Assembly: GCA_015478945.1 (NCBI GenBank)
Contig: JABUQX010095446.1
Span: 10,001 to 31,412, forward strand
Source: Trachelipus rathkii
Taxonomy: Eukaryota; Arthropoda; Malacostraca; Isopoda; Trachelipodidae
Reading direction: 5' to 3'
DNA length: 21,412 nt
Shown here: positions 10,529 through 19,179 of the stretch, piece by piece
Numbering within the stretch: position 1 is the stretch's first letter
How the letters are laid out: every line of letters starts with the position of its first letter
The notes under the pieces: generated by a model
Databases searched by the model: none
Told to the model about the DNA's origin: nothing
What the model saw: the letters and a program-made list of their open reading frames with translations, nothing else
Program-made: the position numbers and the translations under genes

Positions 10529-10548
10529 TAGCTCAGCCATGGTAGAAC
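10529..10548 (+). promoter_or_regulatory. tRNA A-box-like sequence in 5' LTR
   Basis: TAGCTCAGCCATGGTAGAAC closely resembles the D-arm/A-box of tRNA genes (TAGCTCAG...GGTAGAGC). The equivalent place in the 3' LTR is 17519-17538. Paired with a B-box-like sequence at 10620-10630. Pol III use is inference only. Confidence 0.4.
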
Positions 10549-10574
10549 TGAAAGTTGAGTCAGATCACCTTAGA

Positions 10575-10581
10575 TATAAAA
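10575..10581 (+). promoter_or_regulatory. TATA-like box in 5' LTR
   Basis: TATAAAA within TAGATATAAAAAGAGG, about 50 bp before the poly-A signal. The 3' LTR has TATAAG at the same alignment position (17565), so the box is altered there. The putative transcription start would lie shortly downstream. Confidence 0.55.
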
Positions 10582-10619
10582 AGAGGACGTAGTTCCAAAT
10601 TTTGGCTCTGGCAAAAACC

Positions 10620-10636
10620 GGTTTGAATCCAATAAA
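10620..10636 (+). promoter_or_regulatory. B-box-like sequence overlapping poly-A signal
   Basis: GGTTTGAATCC (10620-10630) differs from the pol III B-box consensus GGTTCGANNCC at one position. It runs directly into AATAAA (10631-10636), a poly-A signal. Both are conserved in the 3' LTR (17611-17627). Confidence 0.5.
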
Positions 10637-10812
10637 AGAGTTAGATAGATTCATTGTAATAGATCATTAGCAATATTATTAAGTGTTAAGTATTATTGAA
10701 CAGTGATTATATAAAGTGTCATATTCAAATTACATCCTTTGTTTAATAAGTGAAAAATTGAGGATTCTTTCAATTGATTCCCTGTAAAATATAGAATTCC
10801 TAACTATACAAG

Positions 10813-10830
10813 TGGTGACCCCTGAAGTGA
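10813..10830 (+). other. Primer binding site, tRNA-Trp type
   Basis: TGGTGACCCCTGAAGTGA begins 2 bp after the 5' LTR. The first ten bases match the complement of the tRNA-Trp 3' end exactly; after that a one-base shift and a substitution reduce pairing. This choice of primer is characteristic of the CsRn1 clade. Confidence 0.75.
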
Positions 10831-11060
10831 CTCTCTTTGTTAAGTGAAATTGACTGTGAAGTGATATAAACAGTGAAAAGTGCAGTAAAAGAGCAGTGAC
10901 ATTTATTTGCGAAAAAAGTGTTTATCTGTCATTAGTGTGAAGAATGTAACAAGCTTCGAAACACCCTCCTACCCAATAGTACTATTTTCACATTCCAAGA
11001 CCCCAAAAAATATATCATTTTACAAACAAACCCCAACCAGGTGCCCAAAATCAGTTAAAA

Positions 11061-11810
11061 ATGCCTTTCACAAAGAGAAGATCTCAAAGGTTACAAAGAG
11101 TTAAAAGCAACTCTCAGAAGACTCCCTCAAAAAAATCTGAGGTCCTCACCCAAAACAAAACAAACTCCCAAAGAAGTGCAAGAAGAAGACTCCTCTTCCC
11201 AGTTCGAGACTTAGTCGAAAGAAGAAACGCCCAATGATCAAACAACTTCGACTTCAAGCACCAACAAAATTCACTTCCCTCCTGCTTCCTCAATAAAAGA
11301 TGTGAGGAAAGGTTAAAACTCTGCCTTATCAACCATTCCCCACTTCAATAAACCCGACCCTCTCTCATGATTTCATACAGCTACGACTATTTTCGAATTA
11401 AGTGACGTAATGGATCAGAAGAAAAGGGTAAGACTTCTGGCATCTATTTTACCCACTAAAATCGTGATCACAAAAAGATTTCCGTTGCAACAAGATAGTT
11501 GGCAGAAATCAATAAATACAATTGAAACAACTTATGCTCCCTCCCTAAGGACTCATATTAGGAAAGTCTTTCAAAAAAGAATGAGAAAGGATAAAATGTC
11601 ATACACCTACTTGAACATAACCAAAGAAGCCCTGGGAGGAAGATACTTTGAGTTGCTGGTCAAATGTGATTCAAAATTTATTAGAGAAATTTTCTTGTCA
11701 CAACTGCCAACTCAAATGCAGATGAGCTTGATGTCTATTCATGCATTCAGGACTACGAAAATTTAGTGGAATAAAAATTTCTATCATCAAAATGAGACTC
11801 ATCATTATAT

Positions 11811-11890
<80 letters not shown>

Positions 11891-11957
11891 AGGAGAGAGA
11901 GAAGGAGAGAAGAGAGAGAGAAGAGAGAGAGCAAAGAGAGCACGACAGCGCACACAC

Positions 11958-11990
<33 letters not shown>

Positions 11991-12010
11991 AGAATAAAAA
12001 TAATAAAATT

Positions 12011-12068
<58 letters not shown>

Positions 12069-12269
12069 GCAGAAATAAACGTCATAAAAAGAGACGAAGA
12101 GAGAGTTATTAAGCCCAACAGAGGAATTCCATCACCTGACAGAAACTATGACCGTTTATTCAACGTATAAGAAGAAACGCTCGAAGAAATAAGACGGCTG
12201 GCACAGAGCATGGCTGAAGTAGTGAAAGCAGTGTGCCAATCTTCACATTTGAGTCGGATGAAGAAATTA
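11061..12269 (+). pseudogene. gag: gag remnant of element 2, interrupted by (GA)n
   Basis: Gag would form the particle that packages element RNA. The likely start is the ATG at 11061, 250 bp after the LTR, opening MPFTKRRSQRLQRVKS; this frame stops at 11235. Gag-like sequence resumes around 11341 with STIPHFNKPDP, an in-frame TGA at 11368, then a 118-codon frame (11410-11766) containing MDQKKRVRLLASILPTKIV and EIFLSQLPTQMQM, the FxxxDP...LPxxV/M layout known in CsRn1-type and other arthropod gypsy gags. A (GA)n block then replaces coding sequence. The helical tail resumes at about 12102, where PSPDRNYDRLFNV precedes a stop at 12168 and LEEIRRLAQSMAEVVKAV follows. The CHCC zinc motif expected next is not clearly readable. 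The frame assignments are mine by eye. Confidence 0.68.
11814..12065. repeat. (GA)n block inside gag
   Basis: Three GA-rich runs broken by GCAAAGAGAGCACGACAGCG and an A/T-rich spacer near 11990-12012. It sits between two recognisable gag segments, so it expanded or was inserted inside the coding sequence. The E/R- or L/S-repeat frames across it are artefacts. Confidence 0.95.
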
Positions 12270-12767
12270 TAGGGAGAGAAACTTGGGCAAAAGTAAAAAT
12301 GGCACACTGTATGGAATTAATACACTTAGAAAATTTATTATTCTCGTAATAAGTTTCTCCACCATGCCTATCGGTGTGAAGTTCACCTATGCCCTATGTT
12401 TCAGCTCATGTCTCCCCAGACTTCAAGGACCAACCAACAAGTAAACCTAATACCATCTATGACATAAACGTGTAACAATGTCTTTGGAACATTCGGCAGA
12501 CCCGGTACCTATAAATAAAATTAAAATCAAAGCATCATCTAACAACTTATTAAAAGTACGACACTTTATTAATAATTACTAAATGAATTTAAATCTTAAA
12601 AAAAGGGACTCTAATTATTAGGCGAATTATAGGAATAGATTTAATAACTATAAAAATGGTTTTAACTTTTCAAGCAAGAAGTTATTACGAACTGTGTGAT
12701 TTTAGCGATGGGAAAAAAATTGAAAGATTAATATTTTAACTATAATGATTTTCTCAATGTGAAATTT

Positions 12768-12768
<1 letters not shown>

Positions 12769-12811
<43 letters not shown>

Positions 12812-13024
12812 GAAATAATAATAATAATAATAAAATAATGAATAATAATAAAATAATAATAAATAAGTAATAATAATAATATAAATAATAATAATAGATA
12901 ATAATTTCAATAATATAATTTAATCAAATAATAATATAAATAATAATATCTAATAATATAATATAATAATGAATAATATAAATAAAATAATAATAATAAA
13001 ATAATAATAATAATATAATAATAA

Positions 13025-13066
<42 letters not shown>

Positions 13067-13067
13067 T
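12769..13067. repeat. (AAT)n trinucleotide block
   Basis: About 300 bp of AAT/ATA repeats with interruptions (CGAAATAAT, AATGAATAAT, TTTCAATAAT). Confidence 0.95.
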
Positions 13068-14053
13068 TTGCTCTAATAATATTGAAGCTATCCCATCTGA
13101 AGCAAATAGTAGATAAAATTACGGTATCGTACATGCGCAGTATTTAGGTGTGCATTGTAAATTTGAGAATTTAATGATGACTATATTTTAGATTTAAGTG
13201 TAGAGGGTATAAAAAAGATCATTTTTAAATGTTAACTGTATAAATTTTAAGAATGTGGAAAAATTCTCTTTGCATTATTTTAAAAATAAAGGTATTTTAG
13301 ATTCCAGTTGTAAGTGTACCCATCCAACGCTCGCTTCTTCTGAAAAAATATTAATAGGTAACTCTAAGAAAGATTCAGTTGCCATCGAAAATATTGCATA
13401 ACTTCATGGAGTAAAGAGATTGAAAAAGAGTTTTTTTTAATTTATTAGATAGAAAAACAAAAAATTATTCATTTTATATACAGGGTATGTTCTTAATATA
13501 CTGGAGGCTGTGGAATTAGATCATTAAATCATGTTATATGAACGTTGAAGGCTGCGAATGACGGTCATGGTCGTTTGGTGAGAGAAGATGGGATCATGTT
13601 GGGCTAAAGAGAATTTATACGGTGAACCTCTATATAGCAAATATGAAATTAAATATCTTTGGAACCTTCTTTATGAGGGAGAATGAATTTTTATTAGACT
13701 TGAAATATAATTTTCTGTTAGATCAGACCATTAAATCAAGTATTTCTATTGAAAATGATGTATTTGAAATTTAAAAAAATTTTCTCGGCTCTATATTATT
13801 AACTCTCTCGTTTTTTAAAATTTACTTGCTCTCTTACGACTTTTCTATTGTCAATTGCTTTATTACAATTATAGAAATTTATTCATTGAAACCTTTAATA
13901 ATAAGAGATGGAATTACATATTCAATAATTATAAAAATAAAAATGCGGTAATGAGCCTTGTTCTTACGAGATTAATGACGTCACGATTCCCACCAGACCG
14001 TAGGAAGGTGGCAGAGTTGACAACTCTCTCGTGCTCTCTCACGTCCCCCCCCC

Positions 14054-14059
14054 GCCTCT

Positions 14060-14113
<54 letters not shown>
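14054..14113. repeat. (CT)n block
   Basis: About 60 bp of CT repeat, preceded by a pyrimidine-rich stretch with a C9 run near 14045. It is the strand opposite of the (GA)n type found at 11814 and 20825. Confidence 0.93.
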
Positions 14114-14117
<4 letters not shown>

Positions 14118-14489
14118 CTCGTCTCTCTACTCACTCGGAGACTTGTGTTTCAAAATCCTAAAGTCGTGTAGGGCTGACTGAAATTTGTCTGTATCAAAGA
14201 GCCAATTCTTTTTCAACAGCGTAGTGGCGCTGAGAACGTGGGTCATTGATCAAAGTATGCGTCAGTGAATGGAGAAGTATATGAAGTTAAAAAGTTGTGC
14301 AAATTCTAATAGAGTGAATACTGAAGCGAACTAATATGCGTAAAAGAGAGAGATAATAGTAATTGTGTCGATATTAAAAAGGTAAACGTGACGACTATCG
14401 TGATGCCTTTTTCGGGTTTCATGTTTCCTTAACCAAAGAGTCAGGCATAATGTATCCAACCTCTGTGTGAACTCGACTTTAAATCCAAT

Positions 14490-15018
14490 CCTCAGTGTTC
14501 TGAATATAAGTTCTAGGTACTCGCCGCCAGTCGACTCCAAAATTAGGGATATTATTTTCCAATTACAAGACTGCAAATTTTTTCTAAATTCGATTTAATC
14601 CAAGCACATTATAATATTCTGGTAGATGAGGCTACTCAAAAACTTCACAATCACATGTCCTCTAAGCAGTTGCAGCTTTAATTTTTTGATGCAGGGAAAC
14701 AAAAACTACTAGTTGTTACCAAATATGTATGTCGATTTTGTTAAAAAGCATAAAAGGTTTTTACATTTAACTAAGCGACATCTTGATAGCAACGGCAACA
14801 ATAGAGGAATACGCCGCTATTTTACGGAAAGTTTTAGCGAGATTACAATACATGTACGTCAATTAAATTTAAAAAAATGTTCAATCGCAATGAGAGAGTT
14901 AATTTTTTTAGGATTTCATATAAATGAAAAAATAATATCACATAATAGAGATAAAATACAAATAATATTGCAAGTTGCAACACCGGGTAATATAAGATAA
15001 CCACACGCTTTTTTTGGA
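14490..15018 (+). pseudogene. pol: Reverse transcriptase remnant of element 2
   Basis: Seen in several frames: RYSPPVDSKIRDIIFQLQDC (about 14514-14573), then FDLIQAHYNILVDEATQKL from 14589, which matches gypsy motif A around the first catalytic aspartate. YVDF at 14728-14739 sits where YxDD belongs, with the second aspartate lost. LNLKKCSIAMRELIFLGFHI begins at about 14863, and ATPGNIR ends at a stop near 14998. The distance from motif A to YVDF is only about 47 codons, so motif B has probably been deleted. Multiple frameshifts and stops make it non-functional. It continues directly into the RNase H connection. Confidence 0.78.
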
Positions 15019-15450
15019 ATGTTGAATTTCTTTCGTGGTAACGTGGTAGGTTCAGAGAACATTTTGCGTCCCTTAGCAAATCTTTTAAAACAGAAGCCAC
15101 ATTCCACCAGGATTATCGTGTGGAACAGTCTGACTGAACGTGTTTTCTTTTATGCAAAGCTCGCAGTAGCTCGAGCTTCATTTTTATTGTTCACAAATGA
15201 AGAAAAGTAATTGTTTTTATTTGAAAGTTGGCGATTTTGCGATATCTAGTGTTTCGATGAATAATTCAGAAACTAACAAAGTGTATTCTCTTTTTAGAGT
15301 GACTCGGAAAAAGAACTTAATATAATAATGAAAGAATTTTTCTTTATAGCTAAAAGTCTGGAGAAATATGAGTATTTAATCTCTAATAGGAAAATGATCG
15401 TCTGTACGAGTAATAGCGTTGTCGAAACTAGGTGAAAACATGCAATATTT
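15019..15450 (+). pseudogene. pol: Connection and RNase H remnant of element 2
   Basis: The frame 15019-15210 opens with MLNFFRGNVV and contains ENILRPLANLLKQKP and FLLFTNEEK, the conserved link from reverse transcriptase thumb to RNase H in gypsy elements. After a stop, GDFAISSVSMNNSE (from about 15225) resembles the first RNase H strand with its acid replaced. EFFFIAKSLEKYEYLISNRKMIV (15330-15400) followed by CTSN matches the motif where the family has YTDH/N, again with the catalytic acid missing. The domain order agrees with the rest of the element. Confidence 0.7.
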
Positions 15451-15914
15451 GTAATTTTCATACTGTCCTGGAATTACGTTTATTGAACTTCATTGAAAGA
15501 AATTAGTCAATATGAATCAACAGGAGAACATAAGTAGGAAAGTGAAGTCGACAGAGAATTAAAATTTCTAAGCTAGTTCTCCTTAACATCCTTTATGACC
15601 GATAGCGAGTCTATTTCAATAAACACTGTGACTCAAACCAGACCCGAAGCTCCTACATCAAAGGGGGAGGAGTCTGAAAGGAGGTCTCAATCCTTTGGAG
15701 CTAGAGTGGCAAATTTCTATTTCGGTTCCCAGCTCCAAGTCAGTTAACGATATAGAGGTTAGAGAAAGAAATGAATTTAAGATTTTTGAAAGAGTGAAAA
15801 TAGAAAACGAAAATATTATTAATTATAATAAAAAGGATTTAGCAATAATTATTTTATAAATTTTATCGCTTATCTTGATGAAAATATAAAGGCGATTATC
15901 GAAAAAGGTTAACA
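15451..15914 (+). pseudogene. RNase H to integrase tether remnant
   Basis: FSYCPGITF near 15455-15480 fits the end of RNase H. INTVTQTRPEAPTSKG (about 15618-15665) resembles the short VTRSQ-type linker that follows RNase H in many gypsy elements. The region is rich in stops otherwise. Assignment rests on position and these short matches. Confidence 0.4.
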
Positions 15915-16960
15915 AGGAAATAAATTTCTCGGATATAAGTGCCGAACAGGACTCTGATGATAATATTAGAGATCTTTTGCGTGGAAGGGTAATTTAAAGC
16001 TGTCCATAAAGAGTTCATCTATAAAGATAGAGTGACAATACTGGTGGTTGATATATCGACTAAAATCGCTCGTATAATCGCTAATGAAAATTTAATCAAC
16101 GAATCAATAGCTAAATTTCACTCTTGAAATCATTTAGGAATAAAGCAGGCCTTAATAACCATGAAAAAAGATTTCGTGTTTAAATATATGCATGCCCTCA
16201 TGAAAGAATATATTAAACGTTGCGCTGCCTCTCAAAAAAACAGCAAAAGAATCATTAATCCGAATTCTTGCCTATATAGAGAGGTTTCCGAAAAATTCCA
16301 GGCTCTCCACGTTGACTTTGTGAGTAAACAGTATTGTAAAGGTTTTAAGTATATTTTGAATTTTATTGATAGATTCAGCAAATATCCTTTTGAAATAGCG
16401 CTGAAAGAGGCTACTTCAGAGACTGTAATTCATATTTTAATAAACCAGGTGTTTCCGTTCGGTGGGGTGATCAAAAAACTCGTATTAGACCTCAGGGATC
16501 AATTAGTTTCAAAGCTGTTTAATGAAATATGTAACCTGCTTATTACCGATCGTGTCAACACTTCAAGCTATGCGATTTTTTAAACGGATTCTGTAAGCGG
16601 TTAAACGGAATGCTAATATCTAGCTTATGCTGCATGATTAATGATAGCGATAAAAATAGATTGGAATGCCTGTAAATTTTACCGTGGGCTTTATGCTGAC
16701 GTAGCTAATCCTGCGTTATTAATGTTTTGGCGAAAATCAATTCGTGCCAGGTAGCTTATTGCCTAATGAACCTCTTAAACAGGCGGTAGATCATAACGAT
16801 TATTTAAAGAAGCTAACGACTTTATTGCGTCAACACCTCTAGTCTCACAATGTTTACAAAAGCAAAAATATTATTGAACCAAAGGACTTGAAAAGGGATA
16901 AGGATAAATTTGTTCTGATTAGAAACAATGTAATTTAAGCAAATTAGAAGAGAGATACTC
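15915..16960 (+). pseudogene. pol: Integrase remnant of element 2
   Basis: NFSDISAEQDSDDNIRDLL (from about 15924) is the pre-integrase segment. HLGIKQAL before 16161 carries the zinc-module histidine region. The 140-codon frame 16161-16583 has C21 but S24 where the second zinc cysteine belongs, catalytic D52 (LHVDFV) and D110 (LVLDLRDQ). The third acid is lost: the frame after 16583 reads NGFCKRLNGML, with K at the usual E. FGENQFVPGSLLPNEPLKQA (16726-16842) and IIEPKDLKRDKDKF follow, in the same order as IPGGLL...IFLPKNIKEA in element 1. The two integrases are clearly related but not the same subfamily. Inactive. Confidence 0.82.
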
Positions 16961-17291
16961 CGTCTTTATAGAGTAACATGATTCAGTTAAAACAACGTCT
17001 ACATAATAAAAAAAGGAAAACAAGATGTAGAATTACCTTCGTACTGTGAAAGTGTATCATAATCTCTCAATTATAGGAAAAAGTAACAAAAAATTCCCAA
17101 AAAAAAGAATAATGATTTTCTTTTCCAGAGGAGTTAAAATTATTATTATAATGAGATGTTCTAAATGTAAAATTTAAATTAAATTTAAAGCTTAAAAGAG
17201 TGTTAAAAATTAGTGGTAATCTTACCCTATCTCTCAAAGTAAAAAAAAATCTTTAATTTTTACTTCCCTGCAAATGATTGAAATTAGTCTT

Positions 17292-17310
17292 AAGGAACTG
17301 GGATGGGGAA
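17292..17310 (+). other. Possible polypurine tract of element 2
   Basis: AAGGAACTGGGATGGGGAA is purine-rich and lies upstream of the 3' LTR, but 17 bp separate it from the LTR boundary inferred by alignment. A functional tract should abut the LTR, so the assignment is weak. Confidence 0.3.
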
Positions 17311-17327
17311 CTTAATTTTTATCAACA

Positions 17328-17793
17328 TTTAAGGGGCAATTCCCCCTTACTTATATATTACATGTATACCTGATAGTTACTACTATAAACCAATTAGAGT
17401 TTAAACGGAAATTTCCCTTTTGTAAATAAATAACTTTTATAAGTAAAGTAAGTCTCCCAAAGAGTTCTTTTCAATTTGTTAAGGCCAATAACAGCCCTAG
17501 TGGCTTGATGACTGGTTCTATCTCAGTCATGGGAGAACTGAGGGTTGAATCAGATCGTCTTAGATATAAGAAGAGGAAGCAGTGCCAAATTTTGACTATG
17601 ACCAAAAGCTGGTTTGAATCCAATAAAAGGACTAAATTCATTGTAATAAATCATTAGCAGTTATTAGGTATTAATGAATAGTGATCATATGAAGTGTATT
17701 ATTCATATTACGTGCTTTTGTTTAATAAATAAAAAATTGAGGACTCTTTCAATTGTTTTTCTTTATGTAAATTACCGAATTCCTAAATTTACA
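17328..17793 (+). repeat. 3' LTR of element 2
   Basis: Starts TTTAAGGGGCAATTCCCCC and ends CTAAATTTACA, aligned to the 5' LTR. The initial TG has become TT. The AATAAA signal is at 17622-17627, the B-box-like GGTTTGAATCC at 17611-17621 and the A-box-like sequence at 17519-17538. The next bases are CACGCACACG and then (TA)n. Confidence 0.87.
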
Positions 17794-17803
17794 CACGCAC
17801 ACG

Positions 17804-17845
<42 letters not shown>

Positions 17846-18001
17846 ATATAATATATATATATAGTATTATCACTATAATAGTATATATATATAGTAGTAT
17901 ATATATATAGATATGTATTATAGTAATAGTATAATATAATATAATATATATATAGTATATCAATATATACTTATATAGATTATATATAATATATATATAT
18001 A
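17794..18001. repeat. (CA)-then-(TA)n microsatellite
   Basis: CACGCACACG is followed by about 200 bp of (TA)n. It mirrors the (TA)n-(TG)n flank on the other side of element 2. Confidence 0.9.
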
Positions 18002-18136
18002 TTTCACTTGCCCCTCTTGGGTTCCTTGGGTACCGTCTCTGGGATTTCTTCAGGTCTATGTTGTTTCTCTGTGTTTTCTCTCGTCCGTCGTTTATTTTTT
18101 GCTGTCCCTCGTTCTATTTAGGTCCTTTATGTTCTC
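18002..18136. other. Pyrimidine-rich island
   Basis: T- and C-rich complex sequence between two (TA)n tracts; nothing recognised. A second gene-free island lies at 18274-18525. Confidence 0.4.
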
Positions 18137-18273
18137 TATATATATTAGATATATGATATATATTTTATATAATATGATTTATATATATACTTCTATAATA
18201 GTTATATATTATTATTATATATAGATATTATATAGTATATATGATATATATTATATATATATATTATTATCAA
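18137..18273. repeat. (TA)n tract
   Basis: Interrupted TA repeats. Confidence 0.88.
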
Positions 18274-18525
18274 AGAGGCAATCCCGTTTCCTCGCCAATC
18301 TTTTTAAAGACCATAAAAAAAGGTTGAATAAAACATAAAACGTCTTCAGTTGTACGGAGGAGGATCATTGGCTTGGGATCTTTTTAATGGAGGATAAGCG
18401 GTTTCTTAGGGACAGTCAAGTGGCCCTAAGAATTCCCTTAAAGATTCTCACATAGAATTTTTAAGCCTCATACAAACACACCTATACTACATACACACGA
18501 ATCGTAAGTTTCATGCAAAAGATTA
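18274..18525. other. Gene-free island
   Basis: About 250 bp of complex sequence bounded by (TA)n. No domain is readable on either strand. Confidence 0.4.
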
Positions 18526-18726
18526 AATTAATATATTATAATAATGAATATATTTATAATATATATATATATTAAATTATATATATATATATAGTATATA
18601 TCTAGTATTTGATCTATAGGATATCATTATATATATATTACTTTATATATATAACTATATATTATATATAATATATATAATTATATATCTAGTATATATA
18701 TAATAATATATAGTATATATATATAG

Positions 18727-18763
<37 letters not shown>
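18526..18763. repeat. (TA)n tract
   Basis: Interrupted TA repeats, purest at 18715-18763. Confidence 0.9.
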
Positions 18764-18886
18764 TAGACGAAAAGGGTATATTTACGCCGCAACGCCTACA
18801 TTTAACAATTTTTATGTCATGACGTTTTCGACTCTGCAAGATCTCATCACAAAGGAACTTGCAGCTCAAATGAATACGATATATAT
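18764..18886 (-). other. Possible Penelope-like retroelement tail with hammerhead-like core
   Basis: On the minus strand this island reads GTGATGAG, a 12-nt spacer, CGAAAACGTC, then ATGACATAAAA. The order GATGA ... GAAA ... GTC is that of a type I hammerhead ribozyme core, which is known from the terminal repeats of Penelope-like elements. However, the C that should open CTGATGA is G, stem II pairs poorly and stem III is almost absent. (TA)n flanks both sides. This is a tentative reading. Confidence 0.2.
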
Positions 18887-19018
18887 AACAGCTATAGTTA
18901 ATAATCATAAATATAATTATAATAATAATATACATAATATATAAATATTTAAATAATATAGATAATAATACTATAATATATAAAATATATGATAATATAG
19001 CATAAATAATAATTTATT
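18887..19018. repeat. (TA)n / AAT-rich tract
   Basis: Low-complexity AT sequence with ATAATAAT segments. Confidence 0.85.
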
Positions 19019-19179
19019 AAGCAAGAGCAAATGTTGCAAACAGTGATAATACAGTGGTGCTGCAAAATACATGTACTGAGCACTTGCAAAGACTAGAAAA
19101 CTTTTAATTTAAGAAATGGGGAAAGTTTAAAGGCTTGAATTTCAGAACATACATGTATTTAAAGTAACTGTTCGCCAAC

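Larger units (their letters stand above)
10339..10810 (+). repeat. 5' LTR of element 2
   Basis: Begins TGTAAGGGGGCATTGCCCC and ends CTAACTATACA, giving the TG...CA termini of LTRs. It aligns throughout with 17328-17793, sharing blocks such as TACTTATATATTACATGTA, GTCTCCCAAAGAGTTCTTT, GGTTTGAATCCAATAAAAG and TTCATTGTAATA. It carries a TATA-like box and a poly-A signal and is followed after AG by the primer binding site. Confidence 0.88.
12270..14460. other. Expanded region between gag and reverse transcriptase
   Basis: In an intact element, the gag zinc motif, protease and the first part of reverse transcriptase would fill a few hundred bases here. Instead there are about 2.2 kb without a convincing protease motif, containing (AAT)n and (CT)n blocks. 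A TATACAGGGT motif at 13478 and repeated ATTAAATCA words near 13524 and 13732 hint at a nested insertion, but I cannot define its ends. Confidence 0.5.
10339..17793 (+). mobile_element. Near full-length, decayed CsRn1-like Ty3/gypsy LTR retrotransposon (element 2)
   Basis: About 7.45 kb. Seen in order: 5' LTR, a 2-nt spacer, a primer binding site starting TGGTGACCCC, gag pieces, reverse transcriptase, RNase H, linker and integrase pieces, and a matching 3' LTR. CsRn1-clade elements are known to prime from tRNA-Trp, whose 3' end is complementary to TGGTGACCCCGACGTG, and the first ten bases here fit exactly. The LTRs look roughly 75-80% identical by eye (not computed), so the insertion is old, or the LTRs derive from two related copies. 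Coding regions are broken by many stops and frameshifts and interrupted by (GA)n, (AAT)n and (CT)n blocks. No matching target-site duplication is visible: TGTTG before, CACGC after. Confidence 0.85.

Noticed and set aside
11741..12118. Long E/R-rich and L/S-rich frames on both strands
   Set aside because: They are translations of the (GA)n microsatellite and open on both strands simply because the repeat lacks stops.
12340..12480. Gag zinc-finger (CHCC) motif of element 2
   Set aside because: Scattered C and H residues occur across frames but do not give the required spacing in any one frame.
12769..13067. CRISPR-like or satellite array
   Set aside because: It is a plain trinucleotide repeat without spacers or a longer unit.
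13478..13500. TATACAGGGTATGTTCTTAA resembling a transposon terminus
   Set aside because: No partner inverted end or transposase remnant could be identified nearby, so I cannot define an element.
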